The position numbers and the translations under genes were made by a program. DNA of 6,395 nucleotides from CAYSHJ01 sp964589725 (GTDB taxonomy: Bacteria; Planctomycetota; Planctomycetia; Planctomycetales; Planctomycetaceae). The stretch covers positions 1-6,395 of the forward strand of contig CAZPUJ010000646.1 in NCBI GenBank assembly GCA_964589725.1, in the 5' to 3' direction. Shown here piece by piece: positions 1 through 5,310 of the stretch. The notes beneath the pieces are model-generated. The model did not search any database. It had not been told where the DNA came from and saw only the letters and a list, made by a program, of their open reading frames with translations. The first letter of the stretch is position 1. Each line of letters starts with the position of its first letter.

Positions 1-67
1 ATTTCTGGAAAACTCGCAGCCGTCAGTTCTCGGGAAGGCAATTGCGTTCGCGAAAACACGGAGCTGA
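1..67 (+). other. Possible 3' end of a rightward gene (edge fragment)
   Basis: Reading + strand frame 2 from the window edge gives 21 sense codons ending in TGA at 65-67. The peptide contains PSVLGKAIAFAKTRS. The LGKAIAFA stretch faintly recalls the 'LGKAIAYAL' segment of IS66-type transposases, but 21 residues are too few to assign a family, and frame 1 is also open through this stretch. A rightward gene ending here would be convergent with the phosphatase gene ending at 189 and would be followed at once by the small hairpins at 70-102. Without the sequence to the left this may be chance. Confidence 0.15.
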
Positions 68-69
68 AC

Positions 70-102
70 TGGAGTCACGTGAGACTCCAAAAGGAGTTTT
101 CA
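70..102 (+). terminator. Overlapping small hairpins, candidate terminator
   Basis: Two mutually exclusive stems share the segment ACTCC (84-88). The first pairs 70-76 with 83-89 (7 bp, loop ACGTGA). The second pairs ACTCC 84-88 with GGAGT 93-97 across an AAAA loop and is followed by TTT (98-100). On the + strand the second has the shape of a weak intrinsic terminator for a gene ending around base 67. On the - strand it lies about 90 bases past the phosphatase stop and has no U-tract after it. The stems are short, so function is uncertain. Confidence 0.3.
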
Positions 103-188
103 CGCCGTGAAAAACAATGTCTCATCGGATGCCAGCGAAACTCAGTCGCAGACAGTGCCGTCGCAATCCCCGCTTGTCGACTCCCACT

Positions 189-1001
189 TCATGGGGAGTT
201 CGGACTCGGCAAGTGCTTACCAACGATGGCCAGCACGCGCTCATGCAAGGCGGTGTTCGTGGCGAGGATGTGCGTCTTTGTCAGCGGCAGCGCGTCGCCA
301 GCGCACGTGGTCACTCGGCCGCCGGCTTCTTCGACGATCAGACGGCCGGCGGCGAAGTCCCACGGGGAGAGTTCGTATTCGAAGTACGCTCCGAGTTGTC
401 CGCTGGCGACCATGCACAGGTCGAGCGTCGCCGCGCCCATGCGGCGAATGCAGTGGATTTGCTCGCGAAAAAGATCTCGCATGGCGGCGAGCGTCGCTTC
501 CATGATGGCGCCACGGTCGTAGTAGAATCCCAAACCGATCAAAACTTCATCGAGTCGTGTGTGAGTCGCGACCTGCATGCGGCGACCGTTGTGAAACGCT
601 CCACCGCCATGTGTGGCAACGAACCAATCGTCGCGAGCCGGATTGAAGATCACACCGCACTGCGGCTGACCAGCTCGATAGTACGCGACCGAGACAGCGA
701 ACTGGGGCAGGCCGTGCAGAAAGTTGTTCGTGCCGTCAATCGGATCGATGATCCACAAGTGCTCAGCGTCGGCCGACGCCGTGTGAGCTTCCTCGGCGAG
801 GATCGCGTGATCGGGAAAGGCTTGGAGAATCAAGTCGACGATCGCGTGCTCCGCCTCAACGTCCGCGACCGAGACCCGATTGTACGACGGCTCACCTCGT
901 TTGACCTCGCTGGCAACGTTGGCGAAGTCGCGAAAGTACCGCGTAACAATATCACCTCCGGCGCGCGCTGCGGCTCGGGCGAGATCCAGTTCGCGACTCA
1001 T
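189..1001 (-). CDS. Inositol monophosphatase family protein (SuhB-like)
   Basis: 270-residue member of the Mg2+/Li+-dependent inositol monophosphatase fold, which hydrolyses inositol-1-phosphate or related sugar/nucleotide phosphates in the cytoplasm. The diagnostic metal-binding elements are all visible: E70 in AILAEE, DPIDGTNNF at 86-94 (D86 and D89 as ligands) and WDFAAG at 214-219 with D215 near the C-terminus. The length is normal for the family. I chose the ATG at 1001 because it puts a typical ARAAARAGGDIV helix at the N-terminus. An in-frame GTG at 1094 would add 31 basic residues that do not look like the family, encoded by AT-richer DNA. The start has no clear Shine-Dalgarno. It is the last gene of the leftward cluster, 96 bases after the Ppx-like gene. 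The NNFLHG after the DPIDGT motif looks more like SuhB/IMPase than HisN or CysQ, but the substrate cannot be read from sequence. Confidence 0.92.
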   Translation of the reverse strand: MSRELDLARAAARAGGDIVTRYFRDFANVASEVKRGEPSYNRVSVADVEAEHAIVDLILQAFPDHAILAEEAHTASADAEHLWIIDPIDGTNNFLHGLPQFAVSVAYYRAGQPQCGVIFNPARDDWFVATHGGGAFHNGRRMQVATHTRLDEVLIGLGFYYDRGAIMEATLAAMRDLFREQIHCIRRMGAATLDLCMVASGQLGAYFEYELSPWDFAAGRLIVEEAGGRVTTCAGDALPLTKTHILATNTALHERVLAIVGKHLPSPNSP

Positions 1002-1097
1002 GGATGTGGCCTTGCGTTTCTGAGGGGAAAGCCGAGTCGCAAGTCGTGTACATTTTATGGGGACAGATTGGCCATCCGCCCTAGGTTTAGCCACGCT

Positions 1098-2726
1098 TCA
1101 CTCACGCGACTTGCGGTTCGATGGCTCTTGCCGCAACGACACCGGCAGGCCATAGGTTTCCTCGAACAGACCGCCGTTTTGCTTCAAAGCCAGTTGTTCG
1201 AGCGACAAGTCTTCAACACTGGGGATCAGAATGACCAGACGATCTTCCTCGCGCGTGCAATGCAGTTCGGAAATACGTTGATTGTATGACCGGTCGAGGG
1301 CGATGGCGACTCGCAGAAGCGCGGCCAGTTTGCTGACGGTCACTCGGCTGTCGCGGTCGAGCGACGCGTAGCCGGGATGCGTGGGCTTGGGCGACGCACG
1401 GCGCTGATACCGAGCGACCAGAGCTACCAACAGTTGATCGCGACGGCTGAGACCGAACAGCTCACCATTCTGAATCAAGTACAGCGAGTGTTTGTGATAG
1501 CTGGTCGTGTTGACGTATAGGCCGACCTCGTGCAGCAAGGCCGCGACGTGCAGGAGCAACTCGAAGCGCGAATCGAGTTGATGTTCCTCACGAAGTTCCT
1601 CGAAGAGTTTTTTCGCCAGCAAGGCCACATGCGTGGCATGGGCTTCGTCGATGCTGAACTTCCGACTGAAGTCGAGAGCCGAGCGGACAACCTGTTCGGC
1701 AAATTCTTCCGACCAAGCGCCACGCACGGCGAGATCCTTGAGCAAGCCGTCCCGCAGGTTCACGTTCGTGACCAGGATGTGGTCAAGGTGCAACGTGCGA
1801 GCCAACAGGCTGTAAGCGATCAACGCCGGGCCGAGCGTTTCGGCGTCCGGGTACGAAATGTGGTACTTGCTGACGAGTTCATCGTTCGACAACTCCAACA
1901 CCTTGTCGGTGAAGCGCTCGAGTGATGCCGTCGACACGCGGCCAAGATGCTGCAGTTTCTTTTCGGGAAGAATCTGCGCCGCGGCGAAGCGGACGTCGCC
2001 GCCGAGCGCGATCAGCTCGGTCGGGCCTTCGGTCGGCACGTGAATCACGATCTCTTCGACGGTGTGTTCGATCTGGCTCTTCATCATCGTCCGCACCTTC
2101 AGCTTCGGAGCGCGGTACTCTTCCAGCATTTCGCGCAGCCGCAGCGAGCCGAGTCGGTACGTGTGCGAATAGGCCACTTGCTGGTTTTGCACGAGCAAAA
2201 CTTCAGTGCTACCGCCACCGACCTCAACCACCAGAGCCTTAGCCGACGCGAGAGCAGGTTCGGCCTTAAGATACGGCTTGATCCCCAAGAACGTGATCCG
2301 GTTGACCTCCGCCTCGTCGAGCGGTTCGCCGGTCAGGCCGGTCGCGATGTAGATGCGGTCGATGAATGCCAGATTGTTCGTCGCCTCGCGCACGGCGCTG
2401 GTCGCTACGATGCGAATCTGATCATTGCTCACAATCTGATATTCGCACAGCAACTGACGATAGCTCTTGAGGACTCGCACGCAGTCTTCGATCGTCGCGC
2501 GGCGGATCATGCCGCGCGTGAACGTGTCCTTGCCGAGGTTGACTCCTTGCGAGACTGTCTCCAGCGTGCGGATGCTGCCAGAGCCGTCGATCTCGGCGAT
2601 CGCCATACGGATCGCCGTCGTACCGATGTCGATGACCGCGACGGGGCGGACCGATGGTGTCGCCGGTGAAGCCTCGCTGGTTGATTCAGTCAGAGTGGTC
2701 GGCATTGGGCGTCCATCATTGGTCAT
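1098..2726 (-). CDS. Ppx/GppA-type phosphatase with HD-like C-terminal domain; catalytic Glu replaced
   Basis: 542-residue member of the exopolyphosphatase/guanosine pentaphosphatase (ASKHA-fold) family, which removes terminal phosphate from polyphosphate or pppGpp. Residues about 28-325 form the Ppx/GppA domain: phosphate loop 1 is DIGTTAIRM (33-41), then ATSAVREATN (108-117), then phosphate loop 2 VEVGGGSTEV (167-176). Residues about 345-540 form the HD-like helical domain seen in long Ppx proteins: HATHVALLAKKLF (363-375), HVAALLHEVG (393-402, HE where HD is usual), HKHSLYLIQNGEL (411-423) and ALVARYQRR (435-443). V141 sits where E. coli Ppx has its catalytic E121, and E168 where it has D143, so hydrolysis is in doubt. 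The ATG at 2726 overlaps the end of the kinase gene by 11 bases; an ATG at 2705 is an alternative. Neither has a clear Shine-Dalgarno, which suggests translational coupling. The open frame continues upstream to 3008, but that part lies antiparallel-free in a second frame of the kinase gene and its composition is not protein-like. Confidence 0.9.
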   Translation of the reverse strand: MTNDGRPMPTTLTESTSEASPATPSVRPVAVIDIGTTAIRMAIAEIDGSGSIRTLETVSQGVNLGKDTFTRGMIRRATIEDCVRVLKSYRQLLCEYQIVSNDQIRIVATSAVREATNNLAFIDRIYIATGLTGEPLDEAEVNRITFLGIKPYLKAEPALASAKALVVEVGGGSTEVLLVQNQQVAYSHTYRLGSLRLREMLEEYRAPKLKVRTMMKSQIEHTVEEIVIHVPTEGPTELIALGGDVRFAAAQILPEKKLQHLGRVSTASLERFTDKVLELSNDELVSKYHISYPDAETLGPALIAYSLLARTLHLDHILVTNVNLRDGLLKDLAVRGAWSEEFAEQVVRSALDFSRKFSIDEAHATHVALLAKKLFEELREEHQLDSRFELLLHVAALLHEVGLYVNTTSYHKHSLYLIQNGELFGLSRRDQLLVALVARYQRRASPKPTHPGYASLDRDSRVTVSKLAALLRVAIALDRSYNQRISELHCTREEDRLVILIPSVEDLSLEQLALKQNGGLFEETYGLPVSLRQEPSNRKSRE

Positions 2727-3714
2727 TGGCGGCTTTGGCAAACATGTCTTCCGCCCACGCGGCGGCCCCCAGCGCGACGGCGTCGTCGCCGAGTTTGGCC
2801 GCGACGATATCGTAGGTCTTGGCGAACGAAGGCAGGATCCATCGCTTGACGGCCGCGGAAACCGTTTCGACGTACAGTTCCGGCATGGCTTCGACGAGTC
2901 CGCCGCCAAGCACGATGACCTCCGGCGCGAGCAGATGCACCAGTCCGCCGATCGCCGTGCCCAGGTGGGTCGCTGCGTCTTTGACGATCTGCTCGATGAC
3001 TTTGTCACCTCGCTTGATCGCTTCCGCCAGCATGCCGCTGCGGATGCTGGCCAAATCGGAACCAGTCAGCTGCGCGAGCATCGGAGCCTGTCCGCGAAAC
3101 ACCGCTTGAGCGGCCGCCGCGGAGATCGCCAAGCGGCTGCTGACCGCTTCCAGACATCCGCGCCGACCGCACGAGCAACGTGGCCCATCCATCATCACGG
3201 GGATGTGACCCACCTCCAGGCACGAACAGATTTTTCCGCGAAAGATTTTCCCTTCATAGACGCAGCCACCGCCGACGCCCGTGCCGGGAAAGACACCCAA
3301 AACACAATGAACTCCCTGCGCCGCTCCGAAGCGGTATTCACCGTACACGCCCGCGTCGACGTCGTTCAGGATCACCACGGGACAACCGAAGGCTTTCTCG
3401 AGTTCGACTTTGACGCCTTGGTTCTGCCAACCCAGGTTCGGGGCGTCCAACACCACCCCACGATCGAGATCAAGTGTGCCGGGACATCCAATGCCGATGC
3501 CGGCCAGCGACTCTTTCGCCAGGCCACCTTCTTCGAGAACTTTCTCGATGGTGTTGATGACACGGTTCATTCCCACCGTGCTGTCTTCGTCGCCACGCGT
3601 CTTGCGGCGCTTGCGAAACAATGGTTGAAATCTCGCGTCGACCACGACGGCCACCATCTTGGTCCCACCGAGATCGAACCCGACCCAATAGCGATCGTTC
3701 GTCACGTCTGGCAT
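2716..3714 (-). CDS. ROK family sugar kinase (glucokinase-like)
   Basis: 332-residue ROK (repressor, ORF, kinase) protein, most likely a cytoplasmic ATP-dependent glucokinase or related hexose/amino-sugar kinase. Visible elements: N-terminal phosphate loop DLGGTK (14-19), GIGCPGTLD (75-83), NDVDAGVYGEY with the expected catalytic aspartate D118 (117-127), glycine-rich GTGVGGG (144-150), EVGH (167-170), the structural zinc site formed by H170 and the cysteines of CSCGRRGCLEA (180-190), and the C-terminal VIVLGGGL (267-274). There is no N-terminal helix-turn-helix, so this is a kinase rather than a ROK repressor. I chose the ATG at 3714 because GGAGAAGGG sits upstream and the DLGGTK motif then starts near residue 14, as is usual. 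An ATG at 3831 would add 39 residues. It appears to be the first gene of the leftward cluster and overlaps the Ppx-like gene. The zinc cluster favours ATP over polyphosphate as phosphate donor, though this is not decisive. Confidence 0.93.
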   Translation of the reverse strand: MPDVTNDRYWVGFDLGGTKMVAVVVDARFQPLFRKRRKTRGDEDSTVGMNRVINTIEKVLEEGGLAKESLAGIGIGCPGTLDLDRGVVLDAPNLGWQNQGVKVELEKAFGCPVVILNDVDAGVYGEYRFGAAQGVHCVLGVFPGTGVGGGCVYEGKIFRGKICSCLEVGHIPVMMDGPRCSCGRRGCLEAVSSRLAISAAAAQAVFRGQAPMLAQLTGSDLASIRSGMLAEAIKRGDKVIEQIVKDAATHLGTAIGGLVHLLAPEVIVLGGGLVEAMPELYVETVSAAVKRWILPSFAKTYDIVAAKLGDDAVALGAAAWAEDMFAKAANDQ

Positions 3715-3721
3715 GGAAAGT

Positions 3722-3730
3722 CCCTTCTCC
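3722..3730 (-). promoter_or_regulatory. Ribosome binding site of the ROK kinase gene
   Basis: On the - strand this reads GGAGAAGGG, with AAGGG ending 7 bases before the ATG at 3714. It is one of the few good Shine-Dalgarno matches in the window and is the main reason to prefer the 3714 start over the in-frame ATG at 3831. Confidence 0.6.
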
Positions 3731-3828
3731 GCCGCGAGCAATTCGCCAGCGACCAAAGCAGCTTCGTGGCCAATGTCAACAGCGTCAAGGAAGTGGCGCA
3801 TCGCAGCCGTGTGCGGGCGGCCCACAAA

Positions 3829-3971
3829 CATGGCTGGCTAATTCTTCAATCTGCCTCTTGGTTCAAATACAAGCCCGAAGCGCAAGCGAGAAAACGGCAG
3901 AAGTCTCTCGCTTGCGCATCGGGCTTGTATGACTGCACAGACCACTTAACCGGACCAATTAGCCAGCCGTG
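3829..3971. repeat. Nested inverted-repeat element (MITE/REP-like)
   Basis: Outer arms 3829-3843 (contains GGCTGGCTAATT) and 3957-3971 (contains AATTAGCCAGCC) are inverted copies matching at 14 of 15 positions; the one exception is a T/G pair that could wobble in RNA. Inside them, with 23- and 26-base spacers on the two sides, lies a second inverted repeat at 3867-3890 / 3907-3930. The near-symmetric arrangement suggests one 143-base element that can fold into a long interrupted hairpin. I see no clear target-site duplication and no coding capacity. It lies between divergent genes, so it is not their terminator. A non-autonomous mobile element or REP-type palindrome is the best reading. Confidence 0.65.
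3867..3930. repeat. Long perfect-type hairpin (planctomycete-like palindromic repeat)
   Basis: The left arm 3867-3890 and the right arm 3907-3930 are reverse complements at 23 of 24 positions (A/A mismatch at 3879/3918), with a 16-base loop at 3891-3906 whose end bases also pair. The arm core is AAGCCCGAAGCGCAAGCGAG. Translated in one frame it gives peptides of the type YKPEAQA...SLACASGL. I recall these as recurrent spurious ORF fragments in planctomycete genomes, which suggests a dispersed family. The identity is from memory; the palindrome itself is plain in the sequence. Confidence 0.85.
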
Positions 3972-3984
3972 GGTGCATAAACGC

Positions 3985-4014
3985 TTGGCGAGCGGCGACC
4001 GCGGGCACTATAGT
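3985..4014 (+). promoter_or_regulatory. Candidate sigma-70-type promoter
   Basis: TTGGCG (3985-3990) and TATAGT (4009-4014) are separated by 18 bases and lie about 80 bases upstream of the ATG at 4096, in the right orientation for the small-protein gene. They match the consensus at 4 of 6 and 5 of 6 positions. The -35 half lies just outside the right outer arm of the inverted-repeat element. Confidence 0.35.
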
Positions 4015-4095
4015 TTGACGCCATATTCCCAGCGCGTCTCCCCAACGCGCCGGTCGGTATCCTGGCATCTCGCGTAGGAAGGGGCACGAGGCAAC

Positions 4096-4368
4096 ATGAG
4101 CAGCGGCAGTCCCGGCAAACTGGCAATCGGATCACGCGTGCGTGTGAAGGCGGGAGTCATGTCTCCGGATTTTTCTGATGTCTCGTTCGCCGGCTGGACG
4201 GCCACGATCATGGAACTCAGCGGCAAGAAGCCGAACGTGAAATTCATCATCGAATTCGATGACGACGCCATTGCCGCGATGCCGTCCGATTACCTCCACC
4301 TCTGCGAAGAGCAGCGTCTGCTGCACACGATGGCCTGCCTGGCGGCGGATCAGCTCGAGGTGGTGTGA
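4096..4368 (+). CDS. Small conserved-looking protein, possible SH3-like barrel
   Basis: 90-residue protein that I cannot assign to a named family. It has no signal peptide or membrane segment and no cysteine pattern. The opening GSRVRVKAGVMSPDFSDVSF, then GWTATIMEL (33-41), then KFIIEFDDDAI (49-59) follow the pattern of a small beta-barrel (SH3/KOW-like): a V.VK.G strand, a GW-G-I turn, and a strand carrying an acidic run FDDD. The C-terminal third (MPSDYLHLCEEQRLLHTM) looks helical. The start is supported by GAGG (4088-4091) and by AGGAAGGGG (4076-4084) upstream. It stands alone in its direction and converges with the membrane-protein gene after 45 bases. The GC-rich codon use resembles the neighbours, so it is probably a real gene of unknown function. 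Confidence 0.75.
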   Translation: MSSGSPGKLAIGSRVRVKAGVMSPDFSDVSFAGWTATIMELSGKKPNVKFIIEFDDDAIAAMPSDYLHLCEEQRLLHTMACLAADQLEVV

Positions 4369-4413
4369 AGGTCGAATCGTGGCGTGGTACGACATGTCGA
4401 CGGCCAAGGCTCG

Positions 4414-4842
4414 TCAGCGATTTGAAACAAAGGCAACGACCACGCCGATCAGCGCAGCAATCCCAGCAAACATCCCGACCAGGATCCAAGTGACCAAGGC
4501 GCCTTGCGACATCCCAAAGGTAGTGCGATACGGATCGCGAGAGGTGTCACCAGAACTGGCGCTGTTTGGAGCGACCCGAGGGCGTTTCAGACGGACGCGG
4601 CCGTCGTCGAATTTCTCGACCAACTGCCAGCCGGATTCGGATTCCTCGGCCAACATCTGCCGGAAGATATCGGGCTTGCGAAATGAGCCCGTTGTCGAAC
4701 GGATGATCTTGAATTCCCAGTTTTCAGCAAGTTCCTGTCCGGTGTACGGAGTCATCTCTTCCTCCTCCTCGCGCATTTGCCGAGCAGCTTCCGCAGCAGC
4801 AGCAGCAGCAACGGCCGCATTGACAACGACAGCATTGATCAC
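4414..4842 (-). CDS. Tail-anchored small membrane protein, DUF4177-like soluble part
   Basis: 142-residue protein of unknown function. Residues 3-20 are rich in alanine and valine and are followed by REEEEEM (24-30). The central part, WEFKIIRSTTGSFRKP (42-57) through EEsESGWQLVEKFDDGRVRLKR (66-87), has the two-strand/helix/GW-L-V pattern of small DUF4177-type domains; that match is by eye. A linker rich in serine, proline and arginine follows (90-110). A single hydrophobic helix at about 113-139 ends only two residues before the C-terminus (NR), so the protein is probably anchored by its tail with the domain in the cytoplasm. The start is GTG at 4842, supported by AGGAG seven bases upstream; an internal ATG at 4755 would skip the Ala/Glu stretch. 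Six GCA units (4793-4810) and a CTC run (4760-4770) make the N-terminal coding part repetitive and possibly length-variable. Confidence 0.78.
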   Translation of the reverse strand: MINAVVVNAAVAAAAAAEAARQMREEEEEMTPYTGQELAENWEFKIIRSTTGSFRKPDIFRQMLAEESESGWQLVEKFDDGRVRLKRPRVAPNSASSGDTSRDPYRTTFGMSQGALVTWILVGMFAGIAALIGVVVAFVSNR

Positions 4843-4849
4843 GATGGAA

Positions 4850-4854
4850 CTCCT
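4850..4854 (-). promoter_or_regulatory. Ribosome binding site deciding a GTG start
   Basis: On the - strand this reads AGGAG, with 7 bases to the GTG at 4842. The spacing is ideal and no comparable signal precedes the internal ATGs of this gene, so it supports the longer protein with the Ala-rich N-terminus. Confidence 0.6.
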
Positions 4855-5198
4855 GGCCGTTCCGAGGCCACTTTCATCGAATCAAGTCGCCAGTCATTCG
4901 TCAATGCTCGCGGTTCCTTTGTTTCGTGAGCAACAAACTCTCCTCCGGCACCGCGCGGTAGAGCGCGGCGGTGAGCCCACGATTCCTTGGCCTTGCACCC
5001 GCGTCGATGAGCGGTTCCGTCCTTTCGCATGAGTAGACTCTGATTCTGCACCGAACAATTGCAATTCACAAACATGCTTTCGGCGTGCCTGCGGACTGCG
5101 TTGAGTTGTGAGGATTGTGCCGGTTTTGAATAGCGAGTTGTCCGATGCCGTGCGGATTGGATACGCTGACGTCACATCTCATTAGACGACTTGGTGCG

Positions 5199-5219
5199 CC
5201 GGCGGGCGTGTGCCCCCGG
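5199..5219 (+). repeat. GC-rich hairpin in the sigma gene leader
   Basis: CCGG-C-GGGC (5199-5207) pairs with GCCCCCGG (5212-5219) around a GTGT loop: eight GC pairs with one bulged C. It lies about 90 bases upstream of the sigma start and has no T-run after it, so it is not an intrinsic terminator. It could be a leader structure or part of a dispersed palindromic repeat. Confidence 0.45.
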
Positions 5220-5296
5220 ATGACTCACGAACATTTCACATCGTCTGGGGCCTCAGGTCCTCTGGCTTGCAAAATGCGCGCGAGCCGACAAGACGC

Positions 5297-5302
5297 GGAG
5301 AG
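5297..5302 (+). promoter_or_regulatory. Ribosome binding site of the sigma gene
   Basis: GGAGAG lies eight bases before the ATG at 5311, good spacing for a Shine-Dalgarno. It supports this start over later in-frame methionines such as M80. Confidence 0.55.
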
Positions 5303-5310
5303 CTAGCACG

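Larger units (their letters stand above)
3715..4095. other. Divergent intergenic region with nested inverted repeat
   Basis: 381 bases between the leftward kinase gene and the rightward small-protein gene. Bases 3715-3831 are an open in-frame extension of the kinase (FLDAVDIGHEAALVAGELLA-type residues) that may be leader or a longer N-terminus. Bases 3829-3971 are a nested inverted repeat. Bases 3985-4014 hold a possible promoter for the rightward gene. I see no convincing independent gene. Confidence 0.7.
4843..5310. other. Divergent intergenic region without a gene
   Basis: 468 bases between the leftward membrane-protein gene and the rightward sigma gene. The open frames here (for example 4839-5075 and 4894-5175 on the - strand) are Arg/Ser/Cys-rich with no domain pattern, and I do not call them. 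It holds a GC hairpin at 4951-4968 (CCGCGC/GCGCGG, 6-base loop), an 8-base palindrome TGACGTCA at 5167-5174, a stronger GC hairpin at 5199-5219, and weak promoter-like hexamers: - strand TTGACG (4900-4905) with TTCGAT (4877-4882), 17 bases apart. Both flanking promoters must lie in this region. Confidence 0.6.

Noticed and set aside
117..1289. 390-codon open frame on the + strand opposite the phosphatase gene
   Set aside because: It is antisense to a gene with clear IMPase motifs and extends into the Ppx-like gene; its residues are Arg/Val-rich with no domain pattern. GC-rich coding commonly leaves such antisense frames open.
2727..3008. N-terminal extension of the Ppx-like frame
   Set aside because: It overlaps the kinase gene in another frame, is Ser/Arg/Pro-rich and low in order, and the Ppx domain starts properly after the ATG at 2726.
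3774..3779. Perfect TTGACA on the - strand upstream of the kinase
   Set aside because: The hexamer 17 bases downstream (TTGGTC) is a poor -10 match, and the site lies in the gene-like extension, so it is not convincing as a promoter.
2467..4077. 536-codon open frame on the + strand opposite the kinase and Ppx genes
   Set aside because: It is antisense to the ROK gene, reads through the inverted-repeat element, and shows no recognisable domain.
5167..5174. Palindrome TGACGTCA in the sigma gene leader
   Set aside because: A single 8-base palindrome with no second copy nearby; chance cannot be excluded and no regulator is indicated.
4839..5175. Open frames on the - strand in the 4.8-5.2 kb spacer
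   Set aside because: Composition is Arg/Ser/Cys-rich, there is no ribosome site or motif, and they overlap each other and the start of the membrane-protein gene.
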